Positions 38,802-49,380 of a stretch of DNA of 64,000 nt are shown piece by piece; the first letter of the stretch is position 1, and each line of letters starts with the position of its first letter. Source of the stretch: Synechococcus sp. WH 8109 (lineage in GTDB: Bacteria > Cyanobacteriota > Cyanobacteriia > PCC-6307 > Cyanobiaceae); assembly GCF_000161795.2 (NCBI RefSeq), contig NZ_CP006882.1, forward strand, positions 1,922,001 to 1,986,000. Direction: 5' to 3'. Under the pieces are notes generated by a model. The model saw only the letters and a program-made list of their open reading frames with translations. It had not been told where the DNA came from and made no database searches. The position numbers were made by a program, and so were the translations under genes.

Positions 38802-40004
38802 TTACGTAGTGTAATCGGCGTTGATGCGCACGTACTGATCCGACAGGTCACATCCCCAGGCATGACCAGAGCCGGAACCATGCCCTAGGCCGAGGCGAAT
38901 CGGAACATGCTCCTGCCGCAGAACGTTGCTGGCTGCAGCGCGATCAAAGGCCACGGGTTGACCAGCCGCCATCAATTGATGGGGACCAATCCAAAGAGCA
39001 ACCGCATCCGGATCGAAGGACACACCAGAGCGACCCGCAGCCGCCACGATCCGCCCCCAGTTCGGATCCCGGCCATGGACTGCGGTCTTGACCAGGGACG
39101 AACCACAGACCGTGCGAGCCACCCTCAACGCCGCGGCCTCGTCAACCGCACCCTCCACTTGCACCTCGATCAGACAGGTCGCCCCTTCGCCATCCCGGGC
39201 AATGGCCTGGGCCAGCTGTTGCATGGCCTGGGTGAGGCCCTGTTCCAGAACGGCATGGTGTTGTTGGCCCAGCGGTGGGCCTGCCGCAAAGGCCAGCACG
39301 GTGTCGTTGGTGCTGGTGTCTCCATCAACGGTGATGGCGTTGAAGGAACGCTGCACCGCACGCAGCACCATCCCCTGCCAAACGCCGGCATCGACGCCGG
39401 CATCGCAACTGAAAAAGCCGAGCATCGTGGCCATGTCGGGATGAATCATTCCCGAGCCTTTGGCCATCCCTCCAATTCTCACTCGGCGCCCCTCCAGCTC
39501 CAGTTCAAGCGCCACCTGCTTGTCCACCAAATCGGTAGTGAGGATGGCGTTGGCTGCAGCATCGCCACCCGCGTCATCCAAGGCCTCCACCAAGGGAGCC
39601 AACCCAGCCAGAAGGGTGGGCATCGGAATCGGCACACCGATCACGCCGGTGGAGCAGATCAACACCGACTCCGCATCGACGCCGATCTGATCGGCAAGCA
39701 CCTGGGTGGCGCGCTGGCTGTCGACCAAGCCGCGATCCCCGGTGCAGGCATTGGCCTGACCGGAGTTGATCAACACGGCACGGGCCTGGCCGCCTTGGCT
39801 GAAGAGGCGATCACGGCAGAGATCAACACAGGCCGCCCGCACCAAGGAGGTGGTGAAGGTGCCCGCACAAACCGCCGTCTCTGGGGCCAAAACCAGCGCC
39901 AGATCAGGTTTGCCCGAGGGCTTCAGGCCGGCCACGATGCCTGCCGCCTGGAACCCATTCGGTGCCGTCACACCACCCGGAATCGGTTGCCAAGAGGAAG
40001 CCAT
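38802..40004 (-). CDS. argJ: Bifunctional ornithine acetyltransferase / N-acetylglutamate synthase
   Basis: Recycles the acetyl group from N-acetylornithine to glutamate in arginine synthesis; bifunctional members also use acetyl-CoA. About 400 residues. The self-cleavage site region is KGSGMIHPDMATMLGFF (nucleophilic Thr in MATML). VLINSGQANACTGDRG and FNAITVDGDTSTNDT are also typical. The end is INADYTT. The ATG at 40004 is chosen over 40040 because SSWQPIPGGVTAPNGFQAAG matches the family start. It is divergent from coaE by 50 bp. A decayed copy of its 3' end lies at 35747-35793. Confidence 0.95.
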   Translation of the reverse strand: MASSWQPIPGGVTAPNGFQAAGIVAGLKPSGKPDLALVLAPETAVCAGTFTTSLVRAACVDLCRDRLFSQGGQARAVLINSGQANACTGDRGLVDSQRATQVLADQIGVDAESVLICSTGVIGVPIPMPTLLAGLAPLVEALDDAGGDAAANAILTTDLVDKQVALELELEGRRVRIGGMAKGSGMIHPDMATMLGFFSCDAGVDAGVWQGMVLRAVQRSFNAITVDGDTSTNDTVLAFAAGPPLGQQHHAVLEQGLTQAMQQLAQAIARDGEGATCLIEVQVEGAVDEAAALRVARTVCGSSLVKTAVHGRDPNWGRIVAAAGRSGVSFDPDAVALWIGPHQLMAAGQPVAFDRAAASNVLRQEHVPIRLGLGHGSGSGHAWGCDLSDQYVRINADYTT

Positions 40005-40054
40005 CACCACCGCTGATCCGCCGCGACACACTGGGTGCATCCTGCTCCGACACC

Positions 40055-40681
40055 ATGGCGCCTGGCGAGCCGTTCTCGCAACGACGCATAGGGCTCACGG
40101 GCGGGATTGCCAGCGGCAAGAGCAGCCTGGGCCATTGGTTGGCGCAGCAAGGTCTGCCGGTGTTGGATGCGGATCAATTCGCCCGAGAGGCCCTCGCACC
40201 CGGTCGCCCGGCCACGACCAGCGTGATGCAGCGGTATGGCGCTGGAGTCCAGGCTGAAGGGGGCGCAGCCGTCGACCGAGCTGCCCTGGGTCGGATCGTG
40301 TTCCAGGACCCCGCGGAGCGGCGGTGGCTCGAGCAACTGATTCACCCGATCGTGCGGGAGCGCTTCGACCAAGCACTCAGCCTCCATGCCAAGACACCAG
40401 CCGTTGTGCTGATGATTCCGCTGTTGTTCGAAGCGGGGCTGGAGTCGCTCTGCAGCGAAATCTGGCTGGTCGACTGCGATGCATCCCAGCAGCTAGAGCG
40501 CTTGATCGCGCGGGACGGGCTGAGCCCTGACGCTGCTCAAGCCCGCATTGCCGCCCAATGGCCTCTAAGCCGGAAACGTGTCTTAGCAGATCACGTCCTT
40601 GCCAATCGAGGTCAACCCGGCGCTTGGCAAGCACAGGCCATGGGTTTACTCAACGCAACAGGAGAAGTAATGCCCGGTTAG
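40055..40681 (+). CDS. coaE: Dephospho-CoA kinase
   Basis: Last step of coenzyme A synthesis: phosphorylates the 3'-hydroxyl of dephospho-CoA. 208 residues from the ATG at 40055: P-loop GLTGGIASGKSSLGHWL at the N-terminus, DADQFAREAL, and PLLFEAGLESLCSEIWLVDCD. Upstream in-frame codons overlap argJ on the other strand and are not family-like. The stop overlaps the convergent dioxygenase gene by 4 nt. Confidence 0.95.
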   Translation: MAPGEPFSQRRIGLTGGIASGKSSLGHWLAQQGLPVLDADQFAREALAPGRPATTSVMQRYGAGVQAEGGAAVDRAALGRIVFQDPAERRWLEQLIHPIVRERFDQALSLHAKTPAVVLMIPLLFEAGLESLCSEIWLVDCDASQQLERLIARDGLSPDAAQARIAAQWPLSRKRVLADHVLANRGQPGAWQAQAMGLLNATGEVMPG

Positions 40682-41499
40682 CCGTTCCGTCCAAAGTCGG
40701 CACGGAACCACTTGGTGATCACCCATTTGTGGCCCGCCTCAACCGGCAAGGCCTCATGCAGCGTGAAGGGATTGGGGGTGCCATCGGCCTGAAGGTTGTT
40801 CCAGGCCAACGCCATGCCTGGCACCGGCGTAAACGAGCGCCCAAGGCGGCGGAACAACGTCTCTCCACCCCGCTCAACAGCGTTGAGGTAAACCATCACC
40901 GTCCAGGTGCGTTGCCCGCCGCTGTCGGTGTGGGTGGCGTATTCCTCCGTCCCCGGCGAAAACCAGTCCGTGTGTTCCTTGAAGTATTCGCCGGGGTCGT
41001 AGCGCTGCCCCTGAATCGGTTCCGAGAGACGCGGATCCACGCCGAACAAGACCGCAAAGCGCTGATCGAGGCTTGCCGCCAGCTTGGGATGGTTCTGACG
41101 CAAATGGCAGGTGCGGCTGGTGCGGTAATCGCTGCTGCCGCGGGTCACTGTTGACGGCTGCAATGACCCGTTGATGGCGTCGATCACCTGCTCGCATTCC
41201 TCGTGGCTGAGCAGCCCTGGCAGCTCATAGACCTGGGCCAATGAAGTATCCAACCTCCAGGCGCGAGGACGGTGCTCTTGCCGGGTGAGGGGGGCCTCGA
41301 ACCAGGCGAGCCAATCGGGCGATGGTGAATCCATGGCTGTGAGCCCAAGGGACGATGAATCGAGAACTGCCGTAATCGCCTCTCGCGCAAACCCCTGGTC
41401 GAGGGCCCGCTGCATCAACCCTTCAGGATTACAGCCGCGATCCCGGTTCTGCAGCAGCCATTCCTTCCAGGCATCGGGAATGGCTGCCGCTCCGCTCAT
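40678..41499 (-). CDS. 2-oxoglutarate/Fe(II) dioxygenase, prolyl 4-hydroxylase type
   Basis: 273 residues. The C-terminal half is a double-stranded beta-helix dioxygenase: the iron ligands are HTD (in EYATHTDSGGQ) and the distal His in TLHEALPVEAGHKWVITKWFR, whose lysine binds 2-oxoglutarate. RTWTVMVYLNAVERGGETLF and ERGGETLFRRLG are typical of P4H-like proteins. The N-terminal about 70 residues are helical and unassigned. The start shares one base with the gatB stop (TGATG), so it is probably translated after gatB. The substrate is unknown. Confidence 0.88.
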   Translation of the reverse strand: MSGAAAIPDAWKEWLLQNRDRGCNPEGLMQRALDQGFAREAITAVLDSSSLGLTAMDSPSPDWLAWFEAPLTRQEHRPRAWRLDTSLAQVYELPGLLSHEECEQVIDAINGSLQPSTVTRGSSDYRTSRTCHLRQNHPKLAASLDQRFAVLFGVDPRLSEPIQGQRYDPGEYFKEHTDWFSPGTEEYATHTDSGGQRTWTVMVYLNAVERGGETLFRRLGRSFTPVPGMALAWNNLQADGTPNPFTLHEALPVEAGHKWVITKWFRADFGRNG

Positions 41500-42980
41500 C
41501 AACCCTTGAGCTTCTTGCTGAGAATCTGGTTGGCGAGCTTGGGATCCGCCTTACCACCGGTCTTCTTCATCAACTGTCCAACGAAGAAGCCCTGCAGCTT
41601 GGTCTTGCCGCCGCGGAAGGCCTCCACCTCATCGGGGTGGCCCCCCAACAACTCATCAACGATGGCTTCGATCGCCGCCGGATCGCTGATCATGCCGAGG
41701 CCACGCTCGTCGACGATTGCCTTGGGTGAACCGCCTTCCTCGAGCAGCTCCGGAAGGATCTCCTTAGCGATCTTGCCACTGATCTTGCCGCCACCAATTA
41801 GTTGCACCATTTCGGCCAACTGCTCAGGCCGGAAGGGCAGTTCGGCATAGCTGAGCCGATTGCTGTTCACATGGGCGGCGATATCGCCGGTGATCCAGTT
41901 CGCCGCAAGCTTGGCGTCAGCGCCAGCACCCACTACGGCCTCGAAATAGTCGGCCATCGGCCGCTCATCGGTGAGAACCCGTGCGTCGTACTGGGAGAGA
42001 CCCAGCTCATCGGCGTACCGATGCCGCTTGACCGCCGGCAGCTCAGGCAATTCAGCGCGCCAGGACTCCCGCTGATCCGCGCTCACCTCGATCGGGCCGA
42101 GGTCGGGATCCGGGAAGTAGCGGTAATCACTGGCACCTTCCTTGCTGCGCATGCTCTTGGTGAGCTGCTTGCCCTCATCCCACAACCGGGTTTCCTGCAC
42201 GATCGGCTCACCGGTCTCATACGCCTTGATCTGGCGTTTGATCTCGTACTCACAGGCCTTCTGAATGGCCGAAAACGAGTTCATGTTCTTGATCTCCACC
42301 TTGGTGCCGAAGGGCGCATCCGGCCCACGGCGCACGGAGATGTTGACGTCGCAACGCAGGGATCCCTCCTGCATGTTGCCGTCACTCACCCCCAGATACC
42401 GCATGATCCGGCGGATCTCCGAGGCGTATTCGGCCGCTTCACGGCCGGTGCGCAGGTCCGGCTTGCTGACGATTTCCGCCAAGGCCACACCAGCCCGGTT
42501 GTAGTCCACGAGCGAATGGGTGGAACCCGCCAGGCGGTCGCTACCGGCATGCACCAACTTGCCGGCGTCCTCTTCCATGTGCAGACGCTCGATGCCAATG
42601 GTCTTTAGATAAGTGTCCTTGCCTTTTTCCGCGACCTCCACCTCGATCCAGCCCTCTTCAGCGATCGGCTGGTCGTACTGGGAGATCTGATAGTTCTTCG
42701 GGAGATCGGGATAGAAGTACTGCTTGCGGTCGAACTTGCTGTGTTCAGCAATGTTGAGGTTCAGCGCCATCGCGGCCTTCACGGCGTACTCGAGCACCTT
42801 CTGGTTCAGCACCGGCAGGGTGCCGGGCAGACCGCAAACCACCGGGTCGATATGGGTGTTGGGGTCATCACCAAAGGTGGTGGACGCTGCTGTGAAAATT
42901 TTGCTGTCCGTTCCCAGCTGCACGTGGGTCTCGAGACCAATCACGGCCTCCCAGGCCGGTTGGGTTGCTGCGTCGGCCAT
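41499..42980 (-). CDS. gatB: Aspartyl/glutamyl-tRNA amidotransferase subunit B
   Basis: Kinase-like subunit of GatCAB, which converts misacylated Glu-tRNA-Gln (or Asp-tRNA-Asn) to the correct amide in organisms lacking GlnRS. 493 residues: AVIGLETHVQL, FDRKQYFYPDLPKNYQISQYDQPIAE, RLHMEEDAGKLVH, DYNRAGVALAEIVSKPD, GSLRCDVNIS, and a C-terminal YqeY-like tail (FFVGQLMKKTGGKADP) that binds tRNA. gatA and gatC are not in the window. Confidence 0.97.
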   Translation of the reverse strand: MADAATQPAWEAVIGLETHVQLGTDSKIFTAASTTFGDDPNTHIDPVVCGLPGTLPVLNQKVLEYAVKAAMALNLNIAEHSKFDRKQYFYPDLPKNYQISQYDQPIAEEGWIEVEVAEKGKDTYLKTIGIERLHMEEDAGKLVHAGSDRLAGSTHSLVDYNRAGVALAEIVSKPDLRTGREAAEYASEIRRIMRYLGVSDGNMQEGSLRCDVNISVRRGPDAPFGTKVEIKNMNSFSAIQKACEYEIKRQIKAYETGEPIVQETRLWDEGKQLTKSMRSKEGASDYRYFPDPDLGPIEVSADQRESWRAELPELPAVKRHRYADELGLSQYDARVLTDERPMADYFEAVVGAGADAKLAANWITGDIAAHVNSNRLSYAELPFRPEQLAEMVQLIGGGKISGKIAKEILPELLEEGGSPKAIVDERGLGMISDPAAIEAIVDELLGGHPDEVEAFRGGKTKLQGFFVGQLMKKTGGKADPKLANQILSKKLKG

Positions 42981-43071
42981 GCGCCCGTGATGTGAAGCAG
43001 ATTCCGGGATCCTATGGAATCAGGATGAAGCCCTCTCCTGACAGCATGACTAGCAAGGGCCTTTCTTGCGC

Positions 43072-44184
43072 ATGACTGCCGCCTCTGCCTCAGCCGTCTG
43101 TGTTTTGGGCGGGGGACTGATGGGCTTAGCCGTTGCTCATCAGCTTGCCCGTCGCGAGCAGAGCGTGACCGTGATCAGCCGCCGCCGCAGCGAAGCGGCA
43201 GGCTTTGTGGCTGCAGGGATGCTGGCGCCCCATGCCGAAGGCTTGAGCGGCAACCTGTTGGAACTGGGTCAAGCGAGCCTCGCGCTGATCCCCCGCTGGG
43301 TGGCGCAGATCGAAGCTGACAGCGGCCTGAGCTGCGGTTTGCGCACAAGCGGCATCGTGGTGCCGTTCCGAACAGCGACCGAGCGTGACGCTTACCCCAC
43401 CGCCAACCTTGGGCAAACCTTGGACCGCACCGGCCTTGAGCGGGAAATCCCAGGCTTGGGGCCGGAGTGGAGCACCGGGCTGCTGTTCGAGCAGGACGGC
43501 CAGATCGACAACCGCAGGCAGTTGATGCGGGCTCTGGAGCGGGCCTGCGTGTCCCTGGGCGTGCAGTTCATGGAAGGGGCCGAAGTGCTTGATCTGGAGC
43601 GGGATACCGCCGGACAGCTCTGCGGAATCCATCTGCGCAGCGCCGAAGGGGAACAGCAGCAACTGCGCTGCCAGCAAGCGGTGCTCTGCAGTGGCGCCTG
43701 GAGCCAACAACTGGTGCAGCAACTGCCCGTGTTCCCGGTGAAAGGACAAATGCTGTCTCTGCAGGGTCCGCGGGAGGCACTCAAGCGGGTGATCTTCGGC
43801 CCTGGCATCTATCTGGTTCCACGCGAAGACGGATTGATCGTGGTGGGCGCCACCAGCGAACGGGACGCCGGATTTGCCGAAGGGCTCACGCCCGATGGCC
43901 AGAAACAACTGCAAGCAGGCATCGCCAGCCTGCTGCCGACAGCGGCCACATGGCCCCCGATGGAGCGTTGGTGGGGGTTCCGGCCCTGCACACCCGATGA
44001 AGGCCCCTTGCTCGGACCTGGTCCGCTACCTGGCCTGTGGCTGGCCTGTGGACATCACCGCAATGGCGTTCTACTTGCCGCCATCACGGCTGAGCTCACG
44101 GCGAGCGGCGTCATGAAAAAAGCCCCCAACGCCGCCGAAGGGGCGTTGTTGGGGGCATTCCGCTGGAACCGGTTCGGAAACTGA
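43072..44184 (+). CDS. thiO: FAD-dependent amine oxidase, glycine oxidase (ThiO)-like
   Basis: Flavoprotein of the DAO family, 370 residues. The N-terminal Rossmann motif is VCVLGGGLMGLAVAHQLA; FVAAGMLAPHAEGLSGNLLELGQAS is typical of ThiO; FPVKGQMLSLQGP and VPREDGLIVVGATSERDAGFAEG follow; the C-terminal flavin site is WWGFRPCTPDEGPLLGP and LACGHHRNGVLLA. It probably supplies the glycine imine for thiamine thiazole synthesis. The last about 20 codons (after 44110) double as the terminator of the convergent ndk gene. Confidence 0.85.
   Translation: MTAASASAVCVLGGGLMGLAVAHQLARREQSVTVISRRRSEAAGFVAAGMLAPHAEGLSGNLLELGQASLALIPRWVAQIEADSGLSCGLRTSGIVVPFRTATERDAYPTANLGQTLDRTGLEREIPGLGPEWSTGLLFEQDGQIDNRRQLMRALERACVSLGVQFMEGAEVLDLERDTAGQLCGIHLRSAEGEQQQLRCQQAVLCSGAWSQQLVQQLPVFPVKGQMLSLQGPREALKRVIFGPGIYLVPREDGLIVVGATSERDAGFAEGLTPDGQKQLQAGIASLLPTAATWPPMERWWGFRPCTPDEGPLLGPGPLPGLWLACGHHRNGVLLAAITAELTASGVMKKAPNAAEGALLGAFRWNRFGN
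44116..44157 (-). terminator. Terminator of ndk embedded in the thiO coding sequence
   Basis: On the minus strand GCCCCCAAC and GTTGGGGGC (44122-44130 and 44148-44156 on the plus strand) form a 9-bp stem, followed by TTTTTT. It starts about 32 bp beyond the ndk stop. The DNA is also codons of thiO, giving its C-terminal KKAPNAAEGALLGAF. Confidence 0.88.
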
Positions 44185-44188
44185 GCGA

Positions 44189-44644
44189 TCAGCCTTCGAC
44201 GCGCCACTCCTGATCAGAAGGAGACCAGTCGTTCAGCTCAGAGGCTTCAAACCAGAGGCCGATCTCGAAGGCAGCGGTTTCCGCAGCATCGGAACCATGG
44301 ATGACGTTGCGGCCGATGTTGACGGCCAGATCGCCACGAATGGTGCCGGGCTCGGCCTCTAGGGGCTTGGTGGCACCGATCAGCTTGCGGGCACTGGCGA
44401 TCACGCCATCGCCTTCCCAGACCATGGCCACCACAGGGCCGGAAGTGATGAAGTCGACCAGACCAGCAAAGAAGGGACGCTCCTTGTGGACGCCGTAGTG
44501 CTGCTCGGCCAGGGCGCGGCTGGGGGTGATCTGCTTCAGACCCACCAGCTTGAAGCCCTTGCGCTCAAAGCGGCCGAGGATCTCGCCCACCAGGCCGCGC
44601 TGGACGCCGTCGGGCTTGATGGCGATGAACGTGCGTTCGGCCAT
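44189..44644 (-). CDS. ndk: Nucleoside diphosphate kinase
   Basis: Exchanges gamma phosphates among nucleoside triphosphates through a phosphohistidine. 151 residues beginning [22 protein letters not shown], with the active-site [20 protein letters not shown] (His). The ATG at 44644 follows the family. An upstream frame to 44701 is not conserved. It is convergent with thiO. Confidence 0.97.
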   Translation of the reverse strand: MAERTFIAIKPDGVQRGLVGEILGRFERKGFKLVGLKQITPSRALAEQHYGVHKERPFFAGLVDFITSGPVVAMVWEGDGVIASARKLIGATKPLEAEPGTIRGDLAVNIGRNVIHGSDAAETAAFEIGLWFEASELNDWSPSDQEWRVEG

Positions 44645-44754
44645 GGATTGGTGTGAATAAAAAGCGCAGCCATCGTCAGTGCTGGCCACCCCGCTTGGCA
44701 AGCAAAGGCCTTGGGCAGCGCAAGGAATGTCCCTAGATTCCAGCCATTCACTTC

Positions 44755-46695
44755 ATGCAGACGCAGGTGCCAGACAGCGAACACTGGTCGATTCAAGACA
44801 GTGCTGCGCTATACGGCCTTGAGCGCTGGGGCGACCCGTACTTTTCCATCAATGGACGCGGGCACATCAGCGTTCAACCCCAGGGAGATCGTGGCGGCAG
44901 CCTGGATCTGGTGGAGCTGGTGTCGGAACTGAAAAGCCGCAACCTGGCACTGCCGTTGCTGATTCGCTTCGACGACATCCTCGAAGACCGCTTGGAACAG
45001 CTCCACGCCGCCTTTGAGCGCGCCATCGCGCAGTACAGCTACCCCGGCCGGTATCAAGGTGTTTTTCCGGTGAAGTGCAACCAACAACGCCACGTGGTGG
45101 AGGAGTTGGTGAGCTGCGGCAAACGCTGGAACTTTGGACTGGAAGCAGGCAGCAAGGCGGAACTGCTAATCGCTCTCTCGCTGCTAGACGACCCCGAGGC
45201 GTTGTTGATCTGCAACGGTTACAAGGACCGGCTCTACATCGAGACGGCAATCCTGGCGCGACGCCTAGGACGCCAACCAGTTGTGGTGATTGAACAGCCG
45301 GACGAAGTTGACCGAATCATTGATGCGAGCAAGAGCCTGGGAGCGGCGCCCTACATCGGCATAAGAGCCAAGCTCTCCAGCCGCAGCACGGGACGTTGGG
45401 GCAGTTCCGTTGGCGACAAAGCCAAATTCGGCCTCTCCATTCCCGAGTTGCTGGCAACGGTGGAACGACTGCGGGAGAACAACCTGCTCCCCGATCTGCG
45501 CCTGCTGCACTTCCACATCGGCAGCCAGATCAACGACATCGCCGTTCTCAAAGACGCACTCCAGGAGGCGGGGCAGATCTATGTGGAGCTCACCCGACTT
45601 GGGGCTCCGATGGGGTTCCTGGATGTAGGTGGTGGACTTGGCATCGACTACGACGGCAGCCGCACCGCCTCGGCGGCCTCCACGAACTACTCGCTGCAGA
45701 ACTACGCCAACGACGTTGTGGCCACGGTGCGCGAATGCTGCGAACCCAATGATGTTGCTGTGCCCACGCTGGTGAGCGAAAGCGGCCGCGCCATTGCCAG
45801 CCATTTCTCCCTTCTGGTGTTCGACGTGCTGGGAAGTAGCGCACTGCCCGCATCGATCCCCGACGCCAGCGGAGATGAACCACTCACCGTTCGCAACCTC
45901 AGGGACACCCTCAACACCATTCAAGAGTTATCAGCAACGGCGGATGCGCAGTTGGTGCGTCTGCAGGAAGCCTGGAACGATGCCTTGAAGTTCAAACAGG
46001 ATGCGCTCGCCGCATTCCGGCTCGGGTATATGGGGCTGCCTGACCGCGCCACCGCTGAACAACTGACGTGGGCCTGTGCCGATGCGATTGCGCAGCGACT
46101 GCCCAAGGACCAAGCCATCCCGGAAGAGCTTGCAGCCCTCAACAAGGCTCTAGCGGGAACGTATTACGCCAACCTGTCGATCTTCCGCTCAGCACCCGAC
46201 ACCTGGGCCATCGACCAGCTGTTTCCAGTGGTGCCCATCCAGCAGCTGGATCAACGGCCGACCCGACTGGCCAACCTCGCCGATCTCACCTGTGATTCCG
46301 ATGGTCGTCTGGATCGCTTCATCGGAGAAGGACAACCGAAACAGCTGCTGGAGCTGCACGAACTCGACGACGACAACCCCTATCTGATCGGCCTGTTCCT
46401 CAGCGGGGCCTACCAAGAGGTGATGGGCAATCTGCATAACCTGTTCGGCACAACCAACGCCGTGCACATTCGCCTCAGCCCCGGCGGTAGCTATCGCATT
46501 GACCACGTCGTACGTGGTGACACCAATGCCGATGTGCTGGAGGCCATGGAGCACGACCCCCTTGCCTTGCTAGAGCGGTTGCGGGTGGCGGCGGAAGTGG
46601 CCATCAACAACGGCCAGCTCCGCATCGACGAGTCACGCCGGCTGCTGGATCACATCGAAAGCAGCCTGCGACAGACCACGTACCTTCAGGACTGA
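44755..46695 (+). CDS. speA: Biosynthetic arginine decarboxylase
   Basis: PLP enzyme (fold type III) that decarboxylates arginine to agmatine, the first step of polyamine synthesis. 646 residues: the Schiff-base lysine is in [20 protein letters not shown] (about residue 104), the His stacking segment is [28 protein letters not shown] binds phosphate, and the C-terminal [29 protein letters not shown] completes the barrel/beta domain. The stop overlaps the convergent alaS stop by 10 bp. Confidence 0.96.
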   Translation: MQTQVPDSEHWSIQDSAALYGLERWGDPYFSINGRGHISVQPQGDRGGSLDLVELVSELKSRNLALPLLIRFDDILEDRLEQLHAAFERAIAQYSYPGRYQGVFPVKCNQQRHVVEELVSCGKRWNFGLEAGSKAELLIALSLLDDPEALLICNGYKDRLYIETAILARRLGRQPVVVIEQPDEVDRIIDASKSLGAAPYIGIRAKLSSRSTGRWGSSVGDKAKFGLSIPELLATVERLRENNLLPDLRLLHFHIGSQINDIAVLKDALQEAGQIYVELTRLGAPMGFLDVGGGLGIDYDGSRTASAASTNYSLQNYANDVVATVRECCEPNDVAVPTLVSESGRAIASHFSLLVFDVLGSSALPASIPDASGDEPLTVRNLRDTLNTIQELSATADAQLVRLQEAWNDALKFKQDALAAFRLGYMGLPDRATAEQLTWACADAIAQRLPKDQAIPEELAALNKALAGTYYANLSIFRSAPDTWAIDQLFPVVPIQQLDQRPTRLANLADLTCDSDGRLDRFIGEGQPKQLLELHELDDDNPYLIGLFLSGAYQEVMGNLHNLFGTTNAVHIRLSPGGSYRIDHVVRGDTNADVLEAMEHDPLALLERLRVAAEVAINNGQLRIDESRRLLDHIESSLRQTTYLQD

Positions 46696-49355
46696 GCCAA
46701 CGCTGCCGCCAGCTCGGAGCGAGCGAACTCAAGAGCAGCAGGGAGGGCAGCACCATCGCGTCCCCCTGCCTGGGCCAGGTTGGGGCGCCCACCGCCGCCA
46801 CCGCCGCACTGTTTGGCAATGCCGCCGATGAACTTGCCGGCCTGAAGCTTGGCGGCGATCACCTGCTTGCCGAAGGCCGCCACCAGGATCACCTTGCCCA
46901 TTTCGCCAGGATCCGGCAGACCGCCGATCACCACGGCCGCACCATCCCCCAGCTGATCCGCCAGGCTCTGGGCTGCGCCCTGCAAACCGGCGCCATCCAC
47001 GCCGTCGAGGCGTTCCACCAGCAATTGGAAGTCGCCCAAAGCCTCGGCCTTAGCGGCCAGAGCGCCTGCTTTCGCCACCGCAAGTTCCGCCTGAGCTGCG
47101 GCCAGCGCCCTGCCGGTGGCCTTGAGCTCTTCCTGAAGGGCCGCCACACGATCCACGATCTCGGCCGGCTGGGCCTTGAAGCGATCCCCCAGCTGCTTCA
47201 CCACTGAATCGCGCTCGTTCAGATACGCGAGCACAGCGGGACCAGCGACGGCTTCAATCCGGCGGATACCGGCGGCGACACCACTTTCCGCCACGATCTT
47301 GAACAGGCCGATCTCAGCGGTGTTGGCCACGTGGGTGCCACCGCAGAGCTCCATCGACACACCGGGCACGTCGACCACCCGCACCAGATCGGCGTATTTC
47401 TCGCCGAACATCGCCACGGCACCGGCCGCCTTGGCCTGATCGATCGCCATCTCCTGCACCTGCAGCGCATGAGCCTCGTTGATCCAACCGTTGATCAGGG
47501 TTTCAACCTGCTGCAACTGATCCGCCGTCACCGCCGTGGGGCAGTGGAAGTCGAAGCGCAGGCGATCGAAATCCACCAGTGATCCGGCCTGGCCGATGCC
47601 TGGATCCACCACCTGCTTGAGCGCTGCCTGCAGAAGGTGGGTGGCCGTGTGATTTGCCTGGGCCCGACGCCGGCAGGCACGGTCCACCTGAGCCTTCACG
47701 GTGTCGCCCAAGGCGAGCTCACCGCGTTCCACCCGCCCGGCATGGACGAAGACATCACGGCTGCGGCTCACCGACTCAATCCGAACAATCAGATCGCTGC
47801 CCGAAAGCACGCCGCGATCGCCCACCTGACCGCCGCCTTCTCCATAAAAAGGCGTGGTGTCGAGCACCACCTGAACCGCATCGCCCGCCTTGGCGGTGCT
47901 GGCTGGTTCACCGTTCACCACCAACGCCTGCACGCAGGAGTCGTGATCAAGAGCTTCATATCCGTCGAAACAGGTGGCCGCCTGATCCGCCACCACCTGG
48001 TCGATCGCATCCTGCAGGGTGAGATCGATGCTCACCGCGGCCGCCTTGGCCCGCTGGCGCTGTTCCTCCATCGCCGCCTCGAACCCATCGAGGTCAACGG
48101 CCAGGCCCTGCTCCTCCGCGATTTCCTGGGTGAGCTCAAGCGGGAAGCCATAGGTGTCGTACAGCTCAAAGGCCTGGGCACCGCTGATCTGGGTGGGCTT
48201 GGAGGCCAGCACCTCCGCCAGCAACTTTTCACCGCGCTCAAGGGTCTCGAGGAAGCGGGCTTCCTCCCGCTGGAGCTCGGCCAGGATCACCTCCTGCCGC
48301 TCAATCACGCTGGGGTGGGCCCCCTTCAGCAGGGCAATCGCCGCCTCGCCCATGGTGACGAGGAAGGGTTTGTCGATGCCCAACAGGCGGCCATGGCGAA
48401 CCACCCGGCGCAGCAGGCGCCGCAGGATGTAACCGCGGCCCAGGTTGCTGGCGGTGACGCCATCGCAGATCAGCTGCGTCACCGCGCGGCTGTGGTCGCC
48501 GATCACCTTCAACGACGTCTTGCCCTTGTCGTTGAGGTGGTGGTAATCGACCCCCGCCAGATCCGCGGCCGCTTGAATCAGCGGAAAGATCAGATCGGTT
48601 TCGTAGTTGTTGGGAACCTTCTGCAGGATCTGGGCCATCCGTTCAAGGCCCATGCCGGTGTCGATGTTGCGGTTGGCCAGCGGCGTGAGGATGCCCTCCG
48701 CGTCGCGGTTGTACTGCATGAACACCAAGTTGTAGAACTCGATGAAACGGTCGTCGTCCTCGAGATCAATGCCCTCATTCCCGAGCTCGGGTTTGAAGTC
48801 GTAATAGATCTCCGAGCAAGGGCCACAGGGGCCTGTGGGGCCGGAGGCCCAGAAGTTGTCGGCCTCATCCATGCGGATGATCCGCTTGGGGTTCACCCCC
48901 ACCACATCGCGCCAGATCTGCTCGGCTTCATCGTCTTCACGGAAGACGCTCACTACCAGGTTCTTGGGGTCGATGCCATAAACGCCGGTGCTGAGCTCCC
49001 AGGCCCACTCAATCGCCTGCTGCTTGAAGTAATCCCCAAAGGAGAAGTTGCCGAGCATCTCGAAAAAGGTGTGATGCCGGGCCGTGCGCCCCACGTTCTC
49101 GATGTCGTTGGTGCGGATGCACTTCTGCGAACTGGTGGCCCGGGGCGCGGGTCGCTCCTGCTGGCCCAAAAAAACCGGCTTGAACGGCAGCATTCCCGCA
49201 ATGGTGAGCAGCACCGTTGGGTCTTCGGGAATCAATGAGGCGCTGGCCATCCGCTTGTGGCCGCGCTCGGCATAGAAGTTGAGAAAGGCCTCACGGATCT
49301 CCTCCCCACTGCGCGGTGCAGACGCTGCAGAAGACGACGATGCGGCGGCAACCAT
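46686..49355 (-). CDS. alaS: Alanyl-tRNA synthetase
   Basis: Class II synthetase with editing. About 889 residues: the aminoacylation core starts [37 protein letters not shown]; the anticodon-independent middle domain follows; the editing domain has [14 protein letters not shown] and the CGGTHVANT zinc/editing motif; and the C-Ala domain is Ala/Gly-rich with [17 protein letters not shown]. The ATG at 49355 is tentative; the frame is open to 49382, but that would overlap the start of the divergent small membrane gene. Confidence 0.96.
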   Translation of the reverse strand: MVAAASSSSAASAPRSGEEIREAFLNFYAERGHKRMASASLIPEDPTVLLTIAGMLPFKPVFLGQQERPAPRATSSQKCIRTNDIENVGRTARHHTFFEMLGNFSFGDYFKQQAIEWAWELSTGVYGIDPKNLVVSVFREDDEAEQIWRDVVGVNPKRIIRMDEADNFWASGPTGPCGPCSEIYYDFKPELGNEGIDLEDDDRFIEFYNLVFMQYNRDAEGILTPLANRNIDTGMGLERMAQILQKVPNNYETDLIFPLIQAAADLAGVDYHHLNDKGKTSLKVIGDHSRAVTQLICDGVTASNLGRGYILRRLLRRVVRHGRLLGIDKPFLVTMGEAAIALLKGAHPSVIERQEVILAELQREEARFLETLERGEKLLAEVLASKPTQISGAQAFELYDTYGFPLELTQEIAEEQGLAVDLDGFEAAMEEQRQRAKAAAVSIDLTLQDAIDQVVADQAATCFDGYEALDHDSCVQALVVNGEPASTAKAGDAVQVVLDTTPFYGEGGGQVGDRGVLSGSDLIVRIESVSRSRDVFVHAGRVERGELALGDTVKAQVDRACRRRAQANHTATHLLQAALKQVVDPGIGQAGSLVDFDRLRFDFHCPTAVTADQLQQVETLINGWINEAHALQVQEMAIDQAKAAGAVAMFGEKYADLVRVVDVPGVSMELCGGTHVANTAEIGLFKIVAESGVAAGIRRIEAVAGPAVLAYLNERDSVVKQLGDRFKAQPAEIVDRVAALQEELKATGRALAAAQAELAVAKAGALAAKAEALGDFQLLVERLDGVDGAGLQGAAQSLADQLGDGAAVVIGGLPDPGEMGKVILVAAFGKQVIAAKLQAGKFIGGIAKQCGGGGGGRPNLAQAGGRDGAALPAALEFARSELAAALAQS

Positions 49356-49380
49356 GACAGGAAAGGGGGATCCTGCCGTC

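Noticed and set aside
47637-49238. A 533-codon open frame on the plus strand opposite alaS
   Set aside because: High-GC antisense shadow of a strongly conserved gene; the product is low-complexity His/Gly/Val/Leu-rich and matches no family.
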